NCBI GenBank assembly: GCA_004151065.3
Contig: NWUY0300102234.1
Coordinates: forward strand, 1 to 22,389
Origin: Larix sibirica
Taxonomy: Eukaryota; Streptophyta; Pinopsida; Pinales; Pinaceae
DNA length: 22,389 bases
Direction of reading: 5' to 3'
Notes under the pieces: generated by a model
The model's input: only the letters and a program-made list of their open reading frames with translations
Databases searched by the model: none
What the model was told of the DNA's origin: nothing
Shown: positions 1 to 9,953 of the stretch, in pieces
How the letters are laid out: the number at the start of each line of letters is the position of its first letter
Numbering within the stretch: position 1 is the first letter of the stretch
Program-made: the position numbers and the translations under genes

Positions 1-197
1 AATGCTTCAAAGATAGCCTTGGATTTATAAACTTGTTTTCACAAGCCTCATATAGTTTGATTACAAGATCAGTTTGAGAATAATATAGTTCCATCCAAAC
101 TATATTTGAAGCATGGAAGAAATCTACATGCATCACTCTCTTCAAGCTTCCCATCTTTATGTAACAGATCAACATAATCTTTCAGATAAACTTTAAG
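1..197 (-). other. Possible partial exon of an unrecognised gene
   Basis: Read on the minus strand, a protein-like frame follows a T-rich stretch ending in TAG (198-200), which could be a splice acceptor; a second AG at 191-192 would fit the phase of the possible exon at 298-369 better. It reads VYLKDYVDLLHKDGKLEE and then SDACRF. A one-base frame change follows, after which another open frame runs to the window edge with SQTDLVIKLYEACENKF. I do not recognise the protein. The internal frame change suggests a pseudogene or a missed intron, although the intervening bases are too few for a normal intron. The element is cut by the window edge. Splice signals are seen; that this is an exon is inference. 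Confidence 0.25.
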
Positions 198-297
198 CTA
201 AAAGATTTGGATTCTCAAAGCTGATTTATTGTTGTAACTCAAGGAAATTTGATTTGGCCTTCAAAACAAAATGAAATAACCAACAACAGAGATTTAC

Positions 298-369
298 CTT
301 TCTTTTGGTGAGGTGCTTCTCCATAATTCAAATTCCACAAGTCCATGTGATCATGTAATACCATTGTAA
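298..369 (-). other. Possible 72-bp internal exon
   Basis: On the minus strand a 72-base stretch lies between an acceptor-like TTTCATAG and a donor-like AAAG|GTAAAT. It is open in one frame, containing MVLHDHMDLWNLNYGEAP. Its phase (two bases in, one base out) joins in frame with the second acceptor of the neighbouring stretch at 1-190. The joint reading is continuous, which is mild support for a spliced gene. The product is not recognised. A chance match is possible in AT-rich DNA. Confidence 0.25.
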
Positions 370-1185
370 CTATGAAACTTGTTTTTTAGTTACTATCACT
401 CTACTAAGGATTGATATCTTTGTATGAGAAAGCATTACACAAAACTAATGCAAGCTCCACTGATTTTAACCCTTGAAAGACTTTCATTTGAATGCAAATA
501 AGGATGTTGCTAATATACCCAGAAAGAGATATGTCATTGAATGTTGAAGGTAGCATGCACATAACAGTAATTTCACTTTCCAAGAAGTATGTAATCTAAA
601 ACATTAGGAGTGTTATTGAAATTATCATACTTAGCAGAGACATCAATTGTAATGTCTAGAGATACACAACAATCACAATTAGAAAATGAAATTGTGAAAT
701 CCATTTTTTACTCTAACCACGCACCTAAAAAGTAGAAGCAAAACAAATCATAAGCTGAATTCAGTCCCACATAAACTCTTTTTCATGATCTGTGTCTTGA
801 TAACGTATCATAGCTGACTTCATAATATTGACATCATTCAATTTCTTACCACGTCATTATTCTTCCAATGGAATGTAGCATCTCTGTTTTGACATTTAAT
901 TTGTATCGTTTGGACGGGGATGATGTGGTACAAAGGATAGGTAGAAATAATGGTAAAGTGGGTGGAGGAGAGATTTTGGAAATGAAGGTCATATGAAATA
1001 TATGATGAGTTGTTAAAAGTTTGAAATGATTATGGATGCAACTAATGGAGGTCAAATAGTAGGCTTATTGAAGAATCATGGTTCCAAAGGAAAATTGGAT
1101 AAATCTTTTGAGTGACTACCTTAACATCATAATCTGCCACTATTTCAAATAAAATGAAAACAAATTGCTTTTAGTTCAAGCTTAC
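370..1185. other. AT-rich stretch without recognisable features
   Basis: I see no convincing coding frame, RNA gene or structured repeat here. If the exons on either side belong to one minus-strand gene, this would be an intron of about 0.8 kb. Confidence 0.4.
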
Positions 1186-1433
1186 CTAACCCATGCAAAT
1201 AATGGAATCATACTTGATATTGATGAAGCTGAATGGATGTTGGTACTTCCTTCAAACACAAGAGAAAGTCTCTCTGTACAAGAAGATCTGCTGCTGGCAT
1301 GGATTTTTTGCAGCAGACATTCTACAAGACTGGTTTCTTTGCTACAGGAACAAAAATGGTTGTTGTTTCTAATCATGGATATAAATTGACCCCTGCTCCT
1401 TTTTATTCCGAAAATCACATGTTGAAATTGAAA
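1186..1433 (-). other. Possible exon ending in a strong splice donor
   Basis: On the minus strand an open frame ends at TTAG|GTAAGC, a near-perfect plant splice donor (exon end at 1186). Acceptor-like sites (TTTTAG, TTTCAG) lie shortly upstream near 1434-1460. The open frame is Ser- and Cys-rich (for example HASSRSSCTERLSLVFEG). A second minus frame (containing AADLLVQRDFLLCLKEVPT) also looks protein-like but carries stops, so the true frame is uncertain. No family was recognised. The plus strand of the same stretch has overlapping short frames that I take as shadows. Confidence 0.2.
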
Positions 1434-2283
1434 TGAACTAAAACAAGAAATCTGAAATTGCACACTTGCTAAGAACTTATGCATGCTTCTACAAGAATGA
1501 CATCCCTCCCACACCAAATATTTTGTATGTCCTCATGAAAATGAAATAGGGAATATGTGACAAAGGTTGTCATATTAAGAGTTGAACTGAACGGTATTCA
1601 AGCATATCCAAAACGTGGTACATTTCTATCCACATGAATATATTTTCTTGAAGTCAAATGTGGAGAGAAATAATTGGATTACCAACCACGGATGACTGTT
1701 GTTAACCAATGCGAGGATTTTCACCAATGAGGACAGTGAGAGCCAAGGTACCCACGATGCATCCTATCAGGTGTGAATAAATGTGTTGTTGTCGAACCCC
1801 ATGTGAGATCTAGCAGTCAGGAGGCATTAATGCATCCCCACTGTTGTTAGAGAGAAGCCTGTCATTAAGGAATACAAGCTTCAAGGTATCGTAAATATCT
1901 CTTGATCTTGATCCCAGATAAAGTGTTGAATTCGATGGAAAAAGACCTATTGGAAGGAAGCCTTAAGGAATCCCACATCATCCAGTATGAGCATAAAACC
2001 AAAAGATTTGAACCATAAAATATCAAACCAACATGCATAACTTTTATTGTGAGTCTTTCCCACCAGTGGCATGGTTTTCAAGCAAAACTCATGTCTAGTT
2101 GTGCTAGTAAATTGGTTTTCACAACTAAAATTATTTTTATCTTTACTATTTTATTCATTTACTTACACTATCCTACTCTACTTGAAAATGGAAATATATT
2201 TTTCAAGTGTAGGAAAACTTCCAGTGAATCCATTTGCATAACAGGATCTAAAAGATACTCATGCCCAAATATGAAAGATATAC
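1434..2283. other. Unassigned AT-rich stretch
   Basis: No gene, RNA or repeat could be supported. Several short frames occur on both strands but are interrupted and lack family motifs. The part from about 1690 to 2000 is richer in G and C than its surroundings and could be an old transposon remnant, but nothing in it is diagnostic. Confidence 0.35.
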
Positions 2284-2570
2284 CTTAATGAATACTAGGG
2301 TATGAGAGACCAGATTCTCTTTTAAAGATGGTGCCAGGAACTGTTGAAATATGGACTGATGTTGCACTGTAATGAATGATTGAAACCAAGCTTCAATATA
2401 ATCTACGCTTCCTTGATTTCTTGTCATGTCATGAAGTTCTTTAAAAAGTTGATCTTTATATTCCTGAATGGATAATGGATTTGGATATAGGGATACGGAT
2501 GCAAATAATTCTTCAATTTTTGGACCCAATGTTCGTTCTTCATTGAATGTGGTCCATGAATCTTTGATCT
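2284..2570 (-). pseudogene. Retrotransposon gag-like fragment
   Basis: A 95-codon open minus-strand frame reads EYKDQLFKELHDMTRNQGSV followed by DYIEAWFQSF and FQQFLAPSLKENLVSHTL. The pattern of an amphipathic stretch, then 'M-T-R-x-Q-G-S-V-x-x-Y-I-x-x-F-Q', then a helix ending in a 'SLKENL' turn resembles the capsid part of plant LTR-retrotransposon gag (Retrotrans_gag family). The frame is bounded by AG (2571-2572) and by AAG|GTATAT (donor-like, 2283), so an exon of a host gene is the alternative. Upstream (2571-2760) the same and neighbouring frames carry more protein-like text (MPCPKCKIATKDEF, QFLQEEKLEVSS) broken by stops, which favours a decayed element. The gag call is by pattern only. 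Confidence 0.4.
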
Positions 2571-2760
2571 CTTATTCATGTTGACAAGTATTAGAAGAAA
2601 CTTCTAATTTCTCCTCTTGTAGAAACTGTTTATGGATCCTCCTTTTCTTCTAGAGATACAAACTCATCCTTAGTGGCAATCTTGCACTTTGGACAAGGCA
2701 TTCCCTCCTCTACTCAACAAGTTCTTTGAGCAACTTCAATTTCTTGTTGATCTAGAGATC
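2571..2760 (-). pseudogene. Broken upstream continuation of the gag-like frame
   Basis: On the minus strand two frames alternate without a clean ORF: one with a CxxC pair (MPCPKCKIATKDEFVSLEEK) ending at a stop, the next with QFLQEEKLEVSSNTCQHE ending at a stop immediately before the 95-codon frame at 2284-2570. The charged, codon-like text suggests one ancestral reading frame broken by a frameshift and nonsense changes. The product is not recognised. It may be the N-terminal part of the same element as the fragment downstream. Confidence 0.3.
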
Positions 2761-3130
2761 CTGCTCATAAATGGGTTAGTGCAAGGGGGTTCTTACCGCA
2801 CCCATTTTTTTTAAATAAATATTACTAAAAATGGAATGAAAGTAACTACAAACACTATTAAAATAGACTTAAAGCATAAATTTAAAATCCTCTCATGCTA
2901 CTAAGATCTTGCTGTCACCAAGACCCCGTTAACATGAGTAATCAAACTTCTAGTTGTATTCACGTAGTACTATCATGTTGCAAACCATGCGATATTATCA
3001 CAATCTTATTAGAATTCAAAATGTAAGAATATGAATGGAAAATTATGATTTATTCAATCCTAAATTGGGCACCCAAAAGATTAAACTAAAAAAAAATTAT
3101 ACTATAAACAAAAGAACTTACCAACAGGAC
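2761..3130. other. AT-rich intergenic stretch
   Basis: I see no coding frame or repeat that can be supported here, only short A- and T-runs. Confidence 0.35.
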
Positions 3131-3133
3131 AAG

Positions 3134-3207
3134 GGCTCGGAGAAACCTGTCTGCAGAAGATGCGCAGGTTCTTACCTCTCGTCTTATCACTTCTCCTCCT
3201 CCGAGTC
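3134..3207. repeat. Nested inverted repeat (potential stem-loop)
   Basis: GGCTCGGAG (3134-3142) pairs with CTCCGAGTC (3199-3207) over nine positions with one G-T pair. Inside it AACCTG (3144-3149) pairs with CAGGTT (3165-3170). The local sequence is clearly more GC-rich than its surroundings. The two nested stems are not continuous, so this is not a typical rho-type or microRNA hairpin; it may be a transposon end or chance. Confidence 0.35.
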
Positions 3208-3257
3208 TAAAATGGTGATCAATATGCAATCAATCAAAAGAATATGCAAAGAAATAT

Positions 3258-3500
3258 GACCCTTTTAGAATTAGTACTATACAACTTAGCTATCAACGTA
3301 ACACTAGGCTCCCAGTACGCCTTTCCTCATTGATACCAATTCCAAGAAGGTCCAAACCAAAAATCAAAATCTAAAAACAATGCTTTAAAAGGATCCTATG
3401 ATCCTTTTGGAATCAATACTATGCAATGTATCTATGAGCGAGACACTAGGCCTCGAGTAAGCCTTTTCTCATTGATACCAATTCCAAATAGATCCTATCT
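3258..3500. repeat. Two-copy tandem repeat, period 142 bp
   Basis: Copy 1 (from 3258) and copy 2 (from 3400) share the blocks GA(C/T)CCTTTTRGAAT, then TACTAT(A/G)CAA, then ACACTAGGC, then CTCATTGATACCAATTCCAA, in the same order and spacing. A much weaker third match (TGCTAGGTCTCCTGTAAAC and then TTGTTGATGCCATTTC) lies at about 3900-3950. On the minus strand each copy contains TTGGTATCAATGAG, which is close to the TGGTATCAGAGC of initiator-Met primer-binding sites, but the match is imperfect and no LTR was found. Confidence 0.6.
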
Positions 3501-4785
3501 ACAACTTACCACACCTTTTGCACTTTTTAGAACTATCCATTTAACACCTCCCTGACAATAACACCAAAATGTGGGGAAAATTATATAGCATAATTTGTTA
3601 CATTAATTATCAATTTGGGTCAGTATACTTGTCAGATACTGTGCAAAGTATATCCAAAAATCATTCCTAAAGTGCTTCAAAATCCATGACTAAACACACC
3701 TCAATCCAAATCTAGATCTTTCATAAGTTAAACACTATCCCACATAACTAAAAAGCAGAGCAAAAAAATCTCTATCAGCTCTTTCTTGTGGATGCCAACT
3801 TCACAAAAAGTATGAAATAAACCCAAAAAAAAGCTTTCACACAGCAATCCTATTTCTTTCTTAAAATGAAACATTATCCAACATAGTTAATGCAGTGAGA
3901 TGCTAGGTCTCCTGTAAACATTCGCATTGTTGATGCCATTTCAATAGGACTCAAAATAAAATAAATCATGCTCTACACAAGTGTAAAATCTAGATTGTAT
4001 CAATGGCTAATGTGTTAGATCCAAGTTATAACCAAGTTCTAGTTGAGAAGAATTAAAATGATTTTTCTAAGAGCCATACTATTCCCAATATGAATTAATA
4101 CTCTATTAATTCAATGATTAATTTATGATTTTTAATCCTCTACAAAAACAAGCTGTTACAGGAATAATTCAAAATGTTGGAAATAACGATTCCAATGGGA
4201 AATGTCAAACCACACTGATCAAACGATCTTCACACAATTAAATTATAAAACACACACCACACAAAAGAGGTTTTGTTTCTGAGATGAAGGGGGGCCTTCC
4301 TCCACTTAGAAACACGCCTAATTACCTACAGGAAAATTAGAAGTACACTAATCAAAGATGCATCAAAATCATCTTTTAATTCAATAGTAGAAAAAATAGA
4401 TACAATGATTGTCTAAATCCAAGTTCTATGAGCTACCCAATTACAATACTACCTTCACTCAGAGCTATGAGGTTTGATTTATATATAAAATCAATTGATT
4501 AATGGAAGAAACCAAATCCCCCATCTCAAGAAAGCGAATTTCCCAATTTTAGCAAAAATCCTAAAAATATGGGTTTTAAGTGATTTTGAGCATATTTGGG
4601 AAAACGGACCACTTGTTCCTCAATTTGTTGTGCTGTGAACAAAACCCATGTTCTAGTTTTTTTTATTCCTCTTAGTCACCTCAGAAATCGTGCCACAAGT
4701 TGGTTGTTTGAAAACTATTATAAATTTAAACCATTCATTGAACAAATGCTTGAAGGTTCACACATGAGAGCTAGGCATGATCTGA
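3501..4785. other. AT-rich stretch, no gene seen
   Basis: Apart from the weak third match to the 142-bp repeat near 3900-3950, I see nothing that can be supported. Short open frames (for example 4596-4796 on the plus strand) have no recognisable motif. Confidence 0.35.
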
Positions 4786-4787
4786 AG

Positions 4788-5100
4788 GACATGTGACCAT
4801 ATGAACACATCCATTCATCATGTCCATGTGTTTGTTTCTCCATTGGACACATGAAAGTGTGAGAAACAATGATGGTGCTACAACTATGTTGTTGCAGGAT
4901 CATGATAGTGTTGTTGGGGGAATAGTTAACCATCAACAAGAGATGACATAGGCGATGTCGATATGAACTAATGGGCATATGACTATTAGGAAACATCCAT
5001 GTATCATTTCCGAGCGTTTTTTCTCCTTTGGACACGTGGAGGTGTGAGGAACAATGATAGTGCAAAGGATTGCGTTGTTGCAGGATTAAGACTGTTGTTG
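4788..5100. repeat. Diverged tandem duplication, offset about 186 bp
   Basis: The blocks ACATCCATN(T/C)ATCAT, TTGGACAC(A/G)TG, GTGTGAG(A/G)AACAATGAT(G/A)GTGC and GTTGTTGCAGGAT recur in the same order with offsets of 185-186 bp (for example 4845 and 5030; 4888 and 5074). It is an imperfect two-copy duplication. The minus-strand 115-codon open frame across it is internally repetitive for this reason and is not treated as a gene. Confidence 0.65.
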
Positions 5101-5130
5101 TAGGATCATGACTATTGCTGCAGGATCAGG
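5074..5130. repeat. Short minisatellite of about 25 bp units
   Basis: Three consecutive variants of (G/A)TTG(T/C)TG(C/T)AGGAT are spaced about 25 bases apart, at the right end of the 186-bp duplication. They probably arose by slippage from its terminal block. Confidence 0.5.
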
Positions 5131-5363
5131 ATGCCTGTAACTTCATCAACTAAAACAACTTAATTTTCATTAAATACAAATTAAATGAAAAGAAATATGA
5201 GTTTAGGCAGGAATTTTATACCTTTGGGTCAATGTAGCATTTCATAAGCAAACATAGGGAATTAAGCTACTAAAGATGATATAATGAGGTTATGTACGAA
5301 AAAAGGAGGCATAATAGTAGTCCATAAATGCACAGAAAATGGTCAATGTAGAGACTCTACAGT

Positions 5364-5609
5364 AAGGATGGAGTGTTGGTTGATCTTACAAAAATTGCAG
5401 CTATTGTAAATTTGTAGGCACCAACAAGAGTAAAAAAATTGCGATCCACATTGGGTCATACCAGATATTATAGAATATTTATCTACAACTATGCATCTAT
5501 TACTGTGCCACCGGAGAAACTGTTAAATGAGGCCAAGACTTTTCAATGGAATGAATGCTATGAGCAAGCATTCAACACACTCAAAGAAAGGACGGTAAAC
5601 ACACCTTTA
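5364..5609 (+). pseudogene. Ty3/gypsy pol fragment (RT end to RNase H start)
   Basis: A plus-strand frame reads KDGVLVDLTKIAAIVN, a TAG stop, APTRVKKLRSTLGHTRYYR, then IFIYNYASITVPPEKLLNEA, and FQWNECYEQAFNTLKER. This order matches the conserved segment of Ty3/gypsy polyproteins that links the RT thumb to RNase H: the 'K-I-x-A-I' start, 'P-T-x-V-K-x-L-R-S-x-L-G-H-x-x-Y-Y-R-x-F-I', 'P-x-x-x-L-L', 'F-x-W' and 'A-F-x-x-L-K'. One in-frame stop is present and the frame ends at TGA at 5610, just where a local duplication starts. No RT catalytic YxDD, LTR or primer-binding site was found nearby, so this is an isolated relic. Confidence 0.85.
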
Positions 5610-5680
5610 TGATCAGTAGGTAAGTTTTTTGTATATATCATACTGTTGTTGACATATTTATGATCAGTAGGTAAGTTTTT
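5606..5680. repeat. 24-bp direct repeat, spacing 51 bp
   Basis: The 24-base block beginning TTTATGATCAGTAGG and ending TAAGTTTTT occurs identically at 5606-5629 and 5657-5680. The first copy overlaps the last codons of the gypsy fragment. Perfect identity suggests a recent 51-bp tandem duplication or a footprint. Confidence 0.8.
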
Positions 5681-8356
5681 CCCTTTTCTCTATTTATTTG
5701 ATTAAATAGCATGATTTTTTTTGTTATTTATTTTGTTTTCTTTTAAATAAGAAGTAGCTGCAAAATCATATTATTTTATTATTATGTTTCTTATTTCATC
5801 CCTTGCCTATATTTCGGGAAAGAGGATTGGACATAATATACTAGATAAAACCATATCAAGATCATTCAGCTTCCTAACCTGGAATGTATCTAGTGCAACA
5901 AGTAAGCTCTTGGGAGAGTCACGCAGATATTTTGAAGAGGTTGTTAAGCTGTATGACCTCAACAAATGCAAAATTATTTTAGTTTTAATTGTTAAATTAA
6001 TTTAGGATTAAACTCTAACAAACTTCCTAAATTAATAATTTTGATCCTCATTTTTTGAGACTCTTGTTTATCATGTATTGGGACGTGATCATTTTGTGTG
6101 TATATATTGGGATGTCATTAGATAAGGGATGGTGGAAATTTTCTAGAACTTGGTGTGTACCACCTTTTTTGAGAAATATTAACACAGGTTTTGTCTCGCA
6201 TCTATGTTTTTGGGTGCATGTGTATGAGAATTTTTGTTCAAGTACCCATAGATCTGGAATATAATGCTAATATATAGTTATTATTTTTTCTGGATTTTGT
6301 AACTGAATGTTGTGACTGAGTTTCCTATTTGGTTACAGAGTTAAACTGTCACTTTCTCTTTGAATTTTCATTTGAGTTGAGAGTACAAATTTATCTAAAA
6401 GGGTTTGCACCAATTCTTTGCTCTTATTGTGATTCATATTTTGTATTATGTTGGAGAACTTATGCATTTCTTTATGATTGTAATCTACATGAAATTGGGA
6501 TAAGTTTTCTTCAGTCATGAAATTTGTGATTCTAGCACCAATCAATTAGATTGTAATCTGCTGATTGGGAGTTTGTTACATATAATTTTGTACACAAAAT
6601 TTGAATCTAGAAAAATATCATAACTTGTTTTATTCACAAATTGAGATCACTCTTATTTTAATTTTTGACTGAGATTATGCTTGATTGAGGGAAGATTTGT
6701 AATTTGTTTGATCTCATTTAATTCATCTTGTTATAGTCGAATGTATTCAACTATGATTTAGGAAAAAATAAGATGTCATTAACTTCCAGATTATCATCTT
6801 TAAGATAGTATACTTGGCCAAGTAGTAGGATGTCATTTAGGTTTTACTTATCTCTTTTAGTTGTGTTTGGATTTTGTTACTGTTAGAAACATAAATGAAA
6901 ACAAAATAATACAAAAATTTCATATCTTTTGTTTAAACTTTCAATTTAAAATTTTTAATTTAAACAACAAGTCTTCCTCGGGACTTACCGAGAAACTCAT
7001 TATAGATTTGTACAAACTGAACTTATTTGTAATTAGTTTCATTTATTTTTTCCAGTTTTAGATCGACTAACAGAGTCGTGAAACCCATCGGTTCCATCTA
7101 TTTAAATGACTGAGGGTTTCTAAACACCCTTAGATCGAGTTGTAACCCCTTTTGTTGACCATAAGACATATTATTTGTTCAACACCTTATCATTACAAGG
7201 GTTGGTTTTTTCTTGATTTGCAACATTTAGGACTCACTCTATGTGGAGTAATGGAAATGTTCAAATGTTGAACAAATATTTACTATGATTGTTCTCAACA
7301 AAGCCTGAACTCTAACCTTGGCAACTTATAGCATTAACCCCCAAAGCTTGTATTGGGTGTTTATGACAAATAAATGGCATTGACACTCTTGATGAAATCT
7401 ACCAATTTTTTCCATATTGAAATTATTAGCATTTTTCCCTTAAAATAAATGGTTAAATCAACCACCCACAACCTTGACCTCATGTCACGCCTCTTGAGAC
7501 CTAGATTCCCATCCCACACTACCTCGACTTTCGTACATCTAGTTAACCATTTTATACTAATGTGTAACAAGTACCATCTCTACCCTCTCTTTATTGAAAT
7601 TTCTTGCAATAAACATGTCCTTTTTTATGGCCATAAGACTACAACACCAACATTTACTCCCACAACATCTTCTTTACTTTTGATGTGTATATGGAGCCTT
7701 TAAAAGAAATATTCATGCTCACTAAGAACATAAACCACATTCCAAACGAATTAATAAGGGAACTCCCTAGTTGACATTGTAGACTTAATTTCAACATGTA
7801 TATAAATTTTAGTAGATACATTGGTTTCTTTGTTGATTTTCATTACAACATAGGAAGATACAATTTATTAAAAAAAATATTTAATTTAAAAAAAAATCAT
7901 TTTTTTTATATTTTACTCATCCCATTTCTCATTGGTCAAAGAGGTTAACGATGGGACATAAATCCTTGAGAGCATGACTTAACTTTTAAAATACAAAAAA
8001 TAAAATTAAAAACATTTAATATGGAATTTTATGAGTGTCATGTGGCAAATTTTACATGTCATTGTTGACTTTTATGTATTAAAAAACAAAACAAAAAATT
8101 GTGGTCAGTTCCCATATGATGTTCTGATTTTGATTTGACCAATTCTATTTTGATGTTTGTACGAAGACAAATACTTAATTGATGTAAGGGTTCTATAAAA
8201 TTATGAGGTTATTATGATTTTTTATTGCTTTATCAATTTCTATATTCAACCTATAACTCTTTCTTTTCAACTTTTTTTTTACATTGGCTAATCACTTTGT
8301 AGCATATGCACTTGTCAAATTCTATGCTTTTCCTTTATTTAACTATCCAAAAATAT
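5681..8356. other. Long AT-rich stretch without supported genes
   Basis: I read both strands and found no family motif. The plus frame at 5784-6005 (with SKLLGESRRYFEEVVKLYDL) looks mildly protein-like and could be a short relic or exon, but no splice site or family could be assigned. Poly-A and poly-T runs are frequent around 7870-8100. Confidence 0.35.
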
Positions 8357-8630
8357 CATTTATTAAATTCATTGTTCCAAATCATTTTCATTATTTAAAT
8401 TCAACTATTGATATTAACAATCCTTTTCATTTATTAATTACAACTATTATTTCCATTTATTAAATCCAACTATCAATTCAATTATTCATTTATTAAATTC
8501 AATTATCATTCTACATTAATTCAATATTCAATGCAAAAATTAATTCAACAATCTAATACAAAAATTGTTGCATCTATTAATCAATTCAACAACCCAATAC
8601 AAAATTTTCATTTATTAGATTAAAACTCCA
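8357..8630. repeat. AT-rich degenerate minisatellite
   Basis: The motif CATTTATTAAATTCAACTAT and close variants recurs about seven times at uneven spacing of roughly 25-40 bases (starts near 8357, 8389, 8428, 8454, 8487, 8513 and 8609). Two copies of a related unit, TTCAACAATCTAATACAAAA and TTCAACAACCCAATACAAAA, follow. No coding potential. Confidence 0.6.
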
Positions 8631-9169
8631 AATTTTAAGCCCAAGCCCCACATGGAGGACCCAAGAAGCTATACATTTCACATTAGAGATTATGTAAATT
8701 AAATAACCTTGACTTTTTTCACTTTTTTTATGTAAGATAATTCCACAGGCTATGGGAAGAATCCATTAGGAGAAATTTGAGGTTAAAAATGGGTCTGAAA
8801 ACAAAAAAATGTATTATGAAAATTAACTTTACAATAACTAATCAAATTCTAAAGAATTACAGCATCCCTTATGGTTGAAGTGGCATTGATTGAGTTAAAG
8901 TTGCTTACTTGTCACATTATAAATAGTAGATGAAAGTTCATAGTTAACCATACTCATAATGAAAAAGTACTCATATATTACATTTAAATATAATATTTAT
9001 GTACTTAGTATTTTTTTTAAAATTTCACTTTAGTACCTTCTCTTTTTAATATAAAAATATTAGTAATCAAAAGTCAAACTAAAATCCAAATGAAATCATG
9101 GTGATTTGTTCTTTTGATATGATATATAAATAAGTTAAGTTATATACATTATGTTGAAAAAGTTGTTAT

Positions 9170-9595
9170 CACGTGACATATTAAAAAAATTATTATATTA
9201 TATATTATAATATAATAAATTTATTAACATGTGACAAATATAATATTATAATTTTTTGATCTGTCATATTAAATATATTATAACTTGTATAATAATGCGA
9301 GTGCGGGGGATTTGAACCCCACTCTGCACTATCAAAACTTTTCGGCCTCATCACTCACCAACTGAGCTACTATAAGATATAATATATAACTCATAAGATA
9401 CATTATATATTATGCCACGTTATTATGCTCATACATACTTTTTAACTTGTTATAAAGTCTCATATGTTATACTATAGTAAATATAATATATGATTATAAA
9501 GTGTATGATAAATATATTATAATATATATTATGTTATATTATATTATAATATAATAAATATAATATATATAATGTTAGATTTAATTAATGAATAT
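9170..9595. repeat. TATAATATA-rich low-complexity field
   Basis: Repeated TATAATATA and ATTATAATATAATAAAT words make self-complementary arms on both sides of the tRNA-like segment at 9298-9372. The field abuts the left target-site duplication of the large LINE, so the LINE inserted at its edge. Confidence 0.7.
9298..9372 (-). other. tRNA-like segment with pol III A and B boxes (SINE head or tRNA relic)
   Basis: On the minus strand TAGCTCAGTTGG fits the A-box consensus and GGTTCAAATCC fits the B box, 39 bases apart. GCTC/GAGT can form a D stem, and GGGG/CCCC flank a TTCAAAT T-loop. The 3' side GCACTCG has no 5' partner to make an acceptor stem, and no regular anticodon stem is visible. It is therefore not a functional tRNA gene. 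A tRNA-derived SINE head or a decayed tRNA are the two readings. The surrounding DNA is AT-rich, so a SINE body cannot be delimited. Confidence 0.6.
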
Positions 9596-9596
9596 A

Positions 9597-9608
9597 GATT
9601 AAAAGTGT
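9597..9608. repeat. Left target-site duplication of the LINE
   Basis: GATTAAAAGTGT here is identical to 17028-17039. Both copies are followed by (G)TATAT, so the duplication may be up to 16 bp with one base difference. Confidence 0.85.
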
Positions 9609-9609
9609 G

Positions 9610-9629
9610 TATATATATATATATATATA
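9610..9629 (-). repeat. (TA)n tail of the LINE
   Basis: A TA-dinucleotide run joins the left target-site duplication to the LINE 3' UTR. Its position at the element's 3' end makes it the retrotransposition tail, although microsatellite growth after insertion is likely. Confidence 0.75.
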
Positions 9630-9953
9630 AAGCAAAAGAGACCTTCATTCTATTTCATCCAAGTAAAGGTTACATTCACAGAGTGTACATTCCAAGAGGT
9701 GCTGAAACAGCCATCCCACATACCCAAAATCCCATGACTATCCACATACATACCAACTCTAGGAGTGCCTGAAGTCCAAAACTTAACACCAGTAATCAAA
9801 ACAAAAGGTCCAAGCCCCTTACAGTAAAGAAAAGTAGCAGAGGTCCAAAACATAATAGCTCTGAGAATAAACAGCCGACTAATACTTAACCTAACCATCA
9901 CCCAACGGTATCAGTGTATACCCACAGCCATCAAAACGAAACAAGTATGACAA

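Noticed and set aside
1165-1436. Plus-strand frames of 67-74 codons (for example GTSFKHKRKSL...)
   Set aside because: No motif recognised, two overlapping frames compete, and the only splice-like site is on the opposite strand.
4718-5065. 115-codon minus-strand open frame with repeated HCSSHLHVS / CSTIIVSHTF text
   Set aside because: It lies over the 186-bp tandem duplication and is repetitive only for that reason; no start context or family.
6055-6545. Overlapping 60-70-codon frames on both strands
   Set aside because: Low-complexity, hydrophobic or Asn/Lys-rich text as expected by chance in AT-rich DNA; no motifs or splice sites.
8357-8630. CRISPR-like array from regularly recurring motifs
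   Set aside because: Units are degenerate, spacing is uneven, and the context is plant nuclear AT-rich DNA; it is a minisatellite.
9298-9372. Functional tRNA gene
   Set aside because: Acceptor stem and regular anticodon arm cannot be formed, although the D and T arms look right.
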